Shown one piece after another: positions 61,064 to 64,000 of a stretch of 64,000 nt of DNA; the first letter of the stretch is position 1; each line of letters opens with the position of its first letter. The stretch lies in assembly GCA_903789665.1 (NCBI GenBank), contig CAIFEX010000017.1, forward strand, positions 1-64,000, given 5' to 3'. The notes under the pieces are model-generated. The model ran no database searches and was not told the DNA's origin. It saw only the letters and a program-made list of their open reading frames with translations. Both the position numbers and the translations under genes were made by a program. The stretch comes from an uncultured Clostridium sp. GTDB lineage: Bacteria > Bacillota > Clostridia > Clostridiales > Clostridiaceae.

Positions 61064-61351
61064 TTAAGATGTCTTTCTATTTTTATTTAGAAATGGAAAG
61101 ACATTTTTATAATCTATCTTCAATCCATTCTTTCTGACCTTATTTAAAAGATACATATACTTCGATTTTGCCGCTTCCTCCATATATATGGCATAATCTA
61201 CTAAATAAGGATCTTTTACAGCATCAAAATATATTCTGCACCTCTCCAATTCCTGTCTGGCCTTCTCTATATCATTCAATAATTTCTTCTGTCTGACCAT
61301 GTTCTTGGAATTTTTAGCAATAAGATGTCTAACTATATTATATTTATTCAT
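61064..61351 (-). CDS. DUF2508 (YaaL-like) protein
   Basis: 95-aa soluble helical protein: LLNDIEKARQELERCRIYFD and DPYLVDYAIYMEEAAKSKYM, characteristic of DUF2508. Conserved between recR and bofA in many sporeformers; role unknown. It starts 92 nt after recR. Confidence 0.88.
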   Translation of the reverse strand: MNKYNIVRHLIAKNSKNMVRQKKLLNDIEKARQELERCRIYFDAVKDPYLVDYAIYMEEAAKSKYMYLLNKVRKNGLKIDYKNVFPFLNKNRKTS

Positions 61352-61443
61352 AAAGTGTATACCCTCCTAATCTTCATATTATCTTAATAATTGACAGAAA
61401 TTAAGAGCAATATACACAATTTTTTTAGCCAACCAAATAAAAA

Positions 61444-62040
61444 TTATATTTCTACTCTTCCCTCCAATGCTTTTGACAAGGTAATTTCATCTGCATATTC
61501 CAGATTTCCACCTACAGGAATGCCATGAGCTATCCTAGTCACTTTTACACCAAGCTGCTTTAGTATTTTAGATATATACATAGCTGTAGCCTCTCCTTCT
61601 ACATTCGGGTTAGTAGCAATTATAACTTCTTTTACATCTCCATTTATCCTTCTTATGAGTTCCTTAAGTCTTATATCTTCAGGTCCCCTTCCAGCCATTG
61701 GAGATATATTGCCATGGAGTACATGATAAACTCCGTTATACTCCTTTATTCTTTCCATAACCATTACGTCTTTAGGTTCCTCAACCACACAAATTGTACT
61801 TTTATCTCTATTGGGATTTGAGCATACAGGACATGGATCTGACTCCGTAAAATTTCCACAAATGGAACAATATCTTATAGTTCCCCTGGCTCTAATTAGT
61901 GCTTTAGCAAATTCTTTTACTTCCTCCTCTGGTAGATTCAACACATGGATTGTAAGTCTCTGTGCTGTTTTATAACCTATTCCCGGTAACTTAGCAAATT
62001 CCTCTATTAATTTTTCAATAGAAGCGGGATAAAGATCCAT
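61444..62040 (-). CDS. recR: recombination protein RecR
   Basis: Acts with RecF and RecO to load RecA on gapped DNA. N-terminal helix-hairpin-helix ([20 protein letters not shown]), Cys4 zinc finger ([16 protein letters not shown]), Toprim domain ([20 protein letters not shown]) and the C-terminal [13 protein letters not shown]. 198 aa. Order dnaX-ybaB-recR is standard. Confidence 0.97.
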   Translation of the reverse strand: MDLYPASIEKLIEEFAKLPGIGYKTAQRLTIHVLNLPEEEVKEFAKALIRARGTIRYCSICGNFTESDPCPVCSNPNRDKSTICVVEEPKDVMVMERIKEYNGVYHVLHGNISPMAGRGPEDIRLKELIRRINGDVKEVIIATNPNVEGEATAMYISKILKQLGVKVTRIAHGIPVGGNLEYADEITLSKALEGRVEI

Positions 62041-62059
62041 AATATCACCTCAATTTAAA

Positions 62060-62079
62060 GCCTCATCCACAGACGAGGC
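62060..62079 (-). terminator. hairpin between ybaB and recR
   Basis: GCCTCGTC and GATGAGGC (62072-62079 with 62060-62067) form an 8-bp stem with one G-T pair and a 4-nt loop, followed by TTTAAATTG. The weak U tract suggests partial attenuation or an RNA-processing structure within the dnaX-ybaB-recR operon. Confidence 0.5.
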
Positions 62080-62085
62080 CATAAT

Positions 62086-62430
62086 TTAAAACATTCCTGG
62101 AATATTAAGACCACCAGTTAATTTTTTCATTTCAGAAGTAGTTTCATCTTCAGCTTTTTTCAATGCTTCATTACCTGCAGCTAAAATTAAATCTTGAAGC
62201 ATTTCCACATCTTCAGGATCAACTACCTCCGGTTTAATTTCTATGCTTACCATTTGTTTTTTGCCATTTACTATTACAGTTACTGCCCCACCGCCAGCAG
62301 TAGCACTAAATTCTTTATCTTCAAGTTCCGCCTGCATATCTTGCATTTGTTTTTGAAACTTTTGAGCTTGCTTCATTAAATTATTCATATTTCCCCCACC
62401 GCCAAAGTTGGGGTATCCACCTCTTGACAT
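62086..62430 (-). CDS. YbaB/EbfC nucleoid-associated protein
   Basis: 114-aa DNA-binding protein: Gly-rich start ([20 protein letters not shown]), then [20 protein letters not shown] and [20 protein letters not shown]. Forms dimers that bind DNA and often pairs with recR. The ATG at 62430 follows GAGGAGG. The gap 62431-62560 to dnaX shows no gene. Confidence 0.95.
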   Translation of the reverse strand: MSRGGYPNFGGGGNMNNLMKQAQKFQKQMQDMQAELEDKEFSATAGGGAVTVIVNGKKQMVSIEIKPEVVDPEDVEMLQDLILAAGNEALKKAEDETTSEMKKLTGGLNIPGMF

Positions 62431-62560
62431 AATATATTTCCTCCTCAATTAAATTAACTAACACATAGTTTATTATATCATAACTTCTGTCAAATTCTAT
62501 CTGTAGTTTTGTTCAATACTTAAAGGCTAATTTCTTCACTTGCTCGAGGTGAGAGTCAAA

Positions 62561-64000
62561 CTATTCATCAAATATCTCAACCATGTCTTCACCAAATGTA
62601 TCTTTCAACAATTGTTCCTTAGATTTAGATCCGCAATCACCTTGATCTTCTATAACGTATTTAACAGTAACCTTCTCTTTCAGTACCCCTGAAAAAATTT
62701 CATTCACTATCTTTCTATTTTCATCCTTCTCCAATCTCTGTTTATGGAAAGAATAATCCTTGCCATATTTTATAGTTATTATTCCTCTATCACATTTTAC
62801 CGGCTTTCCAGTAGTAAGTGCTGCAAATAATACCATTTGATGCCTACTCTTAAAAGCTTCAAGTATGTCTCTCCAATTCTTTTTTACATCATCCAAAGTT
62901 ATTTTTGAATATACATTTTCCTCTTTTACAGGTTTTAAATTTTCCGACAAATTCTGGTTCATCTTATCCTCATCATGGTTTTTTGATTTATTTTTTGATT
63001 CTTCCGCTTCATTTTTTTGGGGGTTTACTTTATGAGGTATTACTCTTTCACAGGATACTTTGATTTCACCTTCTTTAAATGCCTGCTCCAGTTTATTTAA
63101 TCTGGCAAGAATCACTTCTTTGGACGTATCATACTCTATCTTACACATTTTTATTACTGCAAGCTCTAGATAAATTCTACTCTGTTTAACCCACTTAGAC
63201 TGCTCCTGTGCATCCTGAAGTATTCTTATATTTCTCATTATTTCTTCTACACGTATTTTCTGTGCCTGTTTTTTCAAAAGATTTATATTCTCCTCCGACA
63301 TATCCAATACATCTTCAGGATTATTAGAAACCTTTACCATCAAGAGATCTCTCATGTGAATTATCATGTCCTTAATAAAATTAGAAATATCCTTTCCGCT
63401 TAAAACTATATCGTCAATTATCTTCATAGACGACTCTACGTCTTTTTCTATTATACTATCTGTAAGTTTAAATAAATTCTCATTTGTAACCAATCCCAAC
63501 ATATCAACAACGCTGCTGTATTCAACTTTTCCATCACCCATAGATATTGCCTGATCCAATATGCTAAGGGCATCTCTCATGGCCCCATCACACATTCTAG
63601 ATATCAAATTCAAACTCCTGTCGTCAGCAAATATACCTTGTTTGTCTACTATACATCTGAGCCTATTAAAAACATCCGAGCTTTTTATCCTTCTAAAATC
63701 AAATTTTTGACATCTTGAAAGTATTGTAACTGGTAATTTTTGAGGATCGGTAGTTGCAAGTATAAATATCACATTCGACGGAGGTTCCTCCAAAGTTTTT
63801 AGAAATGCATTAACTGCTTCCTGGGTGAGCATATGTACTTCATCCATAATATAAACTTTATACTTTCCCTCTTGGGGAGGATATTTCACATTTTCAATCA
63901 CATCTTTTATATCTTCCAGTCTTCGTTTTGAAGCTGCATCCATTTCTATTACATCCATAGAAATTCCCCTGTTTATTTTTTTGCACATTTCACATTGGTT
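62561..64000 (-). CDS. dnaX: DNA polymerase III gamma/tau subunit, 5' part outside the window
   Basis: Clamp-loader ATPase. The reading frame is open to the window edge and starts inside the zinc module (Asn-Gln-Cys-Glu-Met-Cys), so the N-terminal P-loop is missing only because the window ends. Visible: VIEMDAASKRRLEDIKDVIE, Walker B VYIMDEVHMLT, LATTDPQKLPVTILSRCQKF with the sensor and Arg-finger SRC motif, then a charged linker and a tau-like C-terminal domain. The segment after DAAS reads KRR instead of the usual NRG. Confidence 0.96.
   Translation of the reverse strand, partial: NQCEMCKKINRGISMDVIEMDAASKRRLEDIKDVIENVKYPPQEGKYKVYIMDEVHMLTQEAVNAFLKTLEEPPSNVIFILATTDPQKLPVTILSRCQKFDFRRIKSSDVFNRLRCIVDKQGIFADDRSLNLISRMCDGAMRDALSILDQAISMGDGKVEYSSVVDMLGLVTNENLFKLTDSIIEKDVESSMKIIDDIVLSGKDISNFIKDMIIHMRDLLMVKVSNNPEDVLDMSEENINLLKKQAQKIRVEEIMRNIRILQDAQEQSKWVKQSRIYLELAVIKMCKIEYDTSKEVILARLNKLEQAFKEGEIKVSCERVIPHKVNPQKNEAEESKNKSKNHDEDKMNQNLSENLKPVKEENVYSKITLDDVKKNWRDILEAFKSRHQMVLFAALTTGKPVKCDRGIITIKYGKDYSFHKQRLEKDENRKIVNEIFSGVLKEKVTVKYVIEDQGDCGSKSKEQLLKDTFGEDMVEIFDE

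Overview
The window is an AT-rich segment of a Firmicutes chromosome. It is most likely from a spore-forming Clostridium sensu stricto (C. kluyveri / C. ljungdahlii-like lineage, by inference only). The evidence is the low GC content, sigH and bofA, the ctsR-mcsA-mcsB-clpC-radA-disA block, T-box riboswitches, and the protein sequences themselves. Nearly every gene lies on the minus strand, so transcription runs from high to low coordinates. The only supported plus-strand gene is a small one at 40544-40945. I see no prophage, insertion sequence or CRISPR array.

In transcription order, 64000 to 57100 holds a partial dnaX, ybaB/ebfC, recR, a DUF2508 gene, bofA, sfsA, a Nudix hydrolase, an unassigned TIM-barrel protein, a flavodoxin/ferredoxin protein and two tiny related Cys-rich proteins. 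Next come two tandem near-duplicate T-box leaders (57025-56505), read as serine-specific, in front of an aminotransferase (serC-like), a serA-like dehydrogenase without an ACT domain, and a DUF1015 gene. A GNAT gene follows, then a free-standing 5S rRNA-tRNA-Ile-tRNA-Ala unit, an EF-G-like paralogue, a small hypothetical gene and a histidine phosphatase.

From 48200 to 35850 is the CtsR protein-quality-control operon (ctsR-mcsA-mcsB-clpC) with a clear CtsR operator. After it come radA, disA, yacL, ispD, mrnC, rlmB, yacP and sigH, which is a shortened version of the Bacillus gene order.

From 35850 to the left edge lies the translation and transcription super-cluster: tRNA-Gly, tRNA-Thr, tuf2, rpmG, secE, nusG, rplKAJL, rpoBC, an L7Ae-like gene, rpsL, rpsG, fusA, tuf1, then S10-spc-alpha (rpsJ to rplQ), then the ECF transporter core (ecfA1-ecfA2-ecfT) and truA. 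The two tuf copies look nucleotide-identical and bracket the rif/str region. Several transcription units start at near-consensus sigma-A promoters (TTGACA, 17-bp spacer), and many end in clear intrinsic terminators. The most interesting leads are the T-box-controlled serine operon with its DUF1015 member, the Asn/Asp-rich RpoB tail, the Cys-rich microprotein pair, the absence of map and the L14e-like gene between adk and infA, and an imperfect 17-bp inverted repeat near 53.1 kb.
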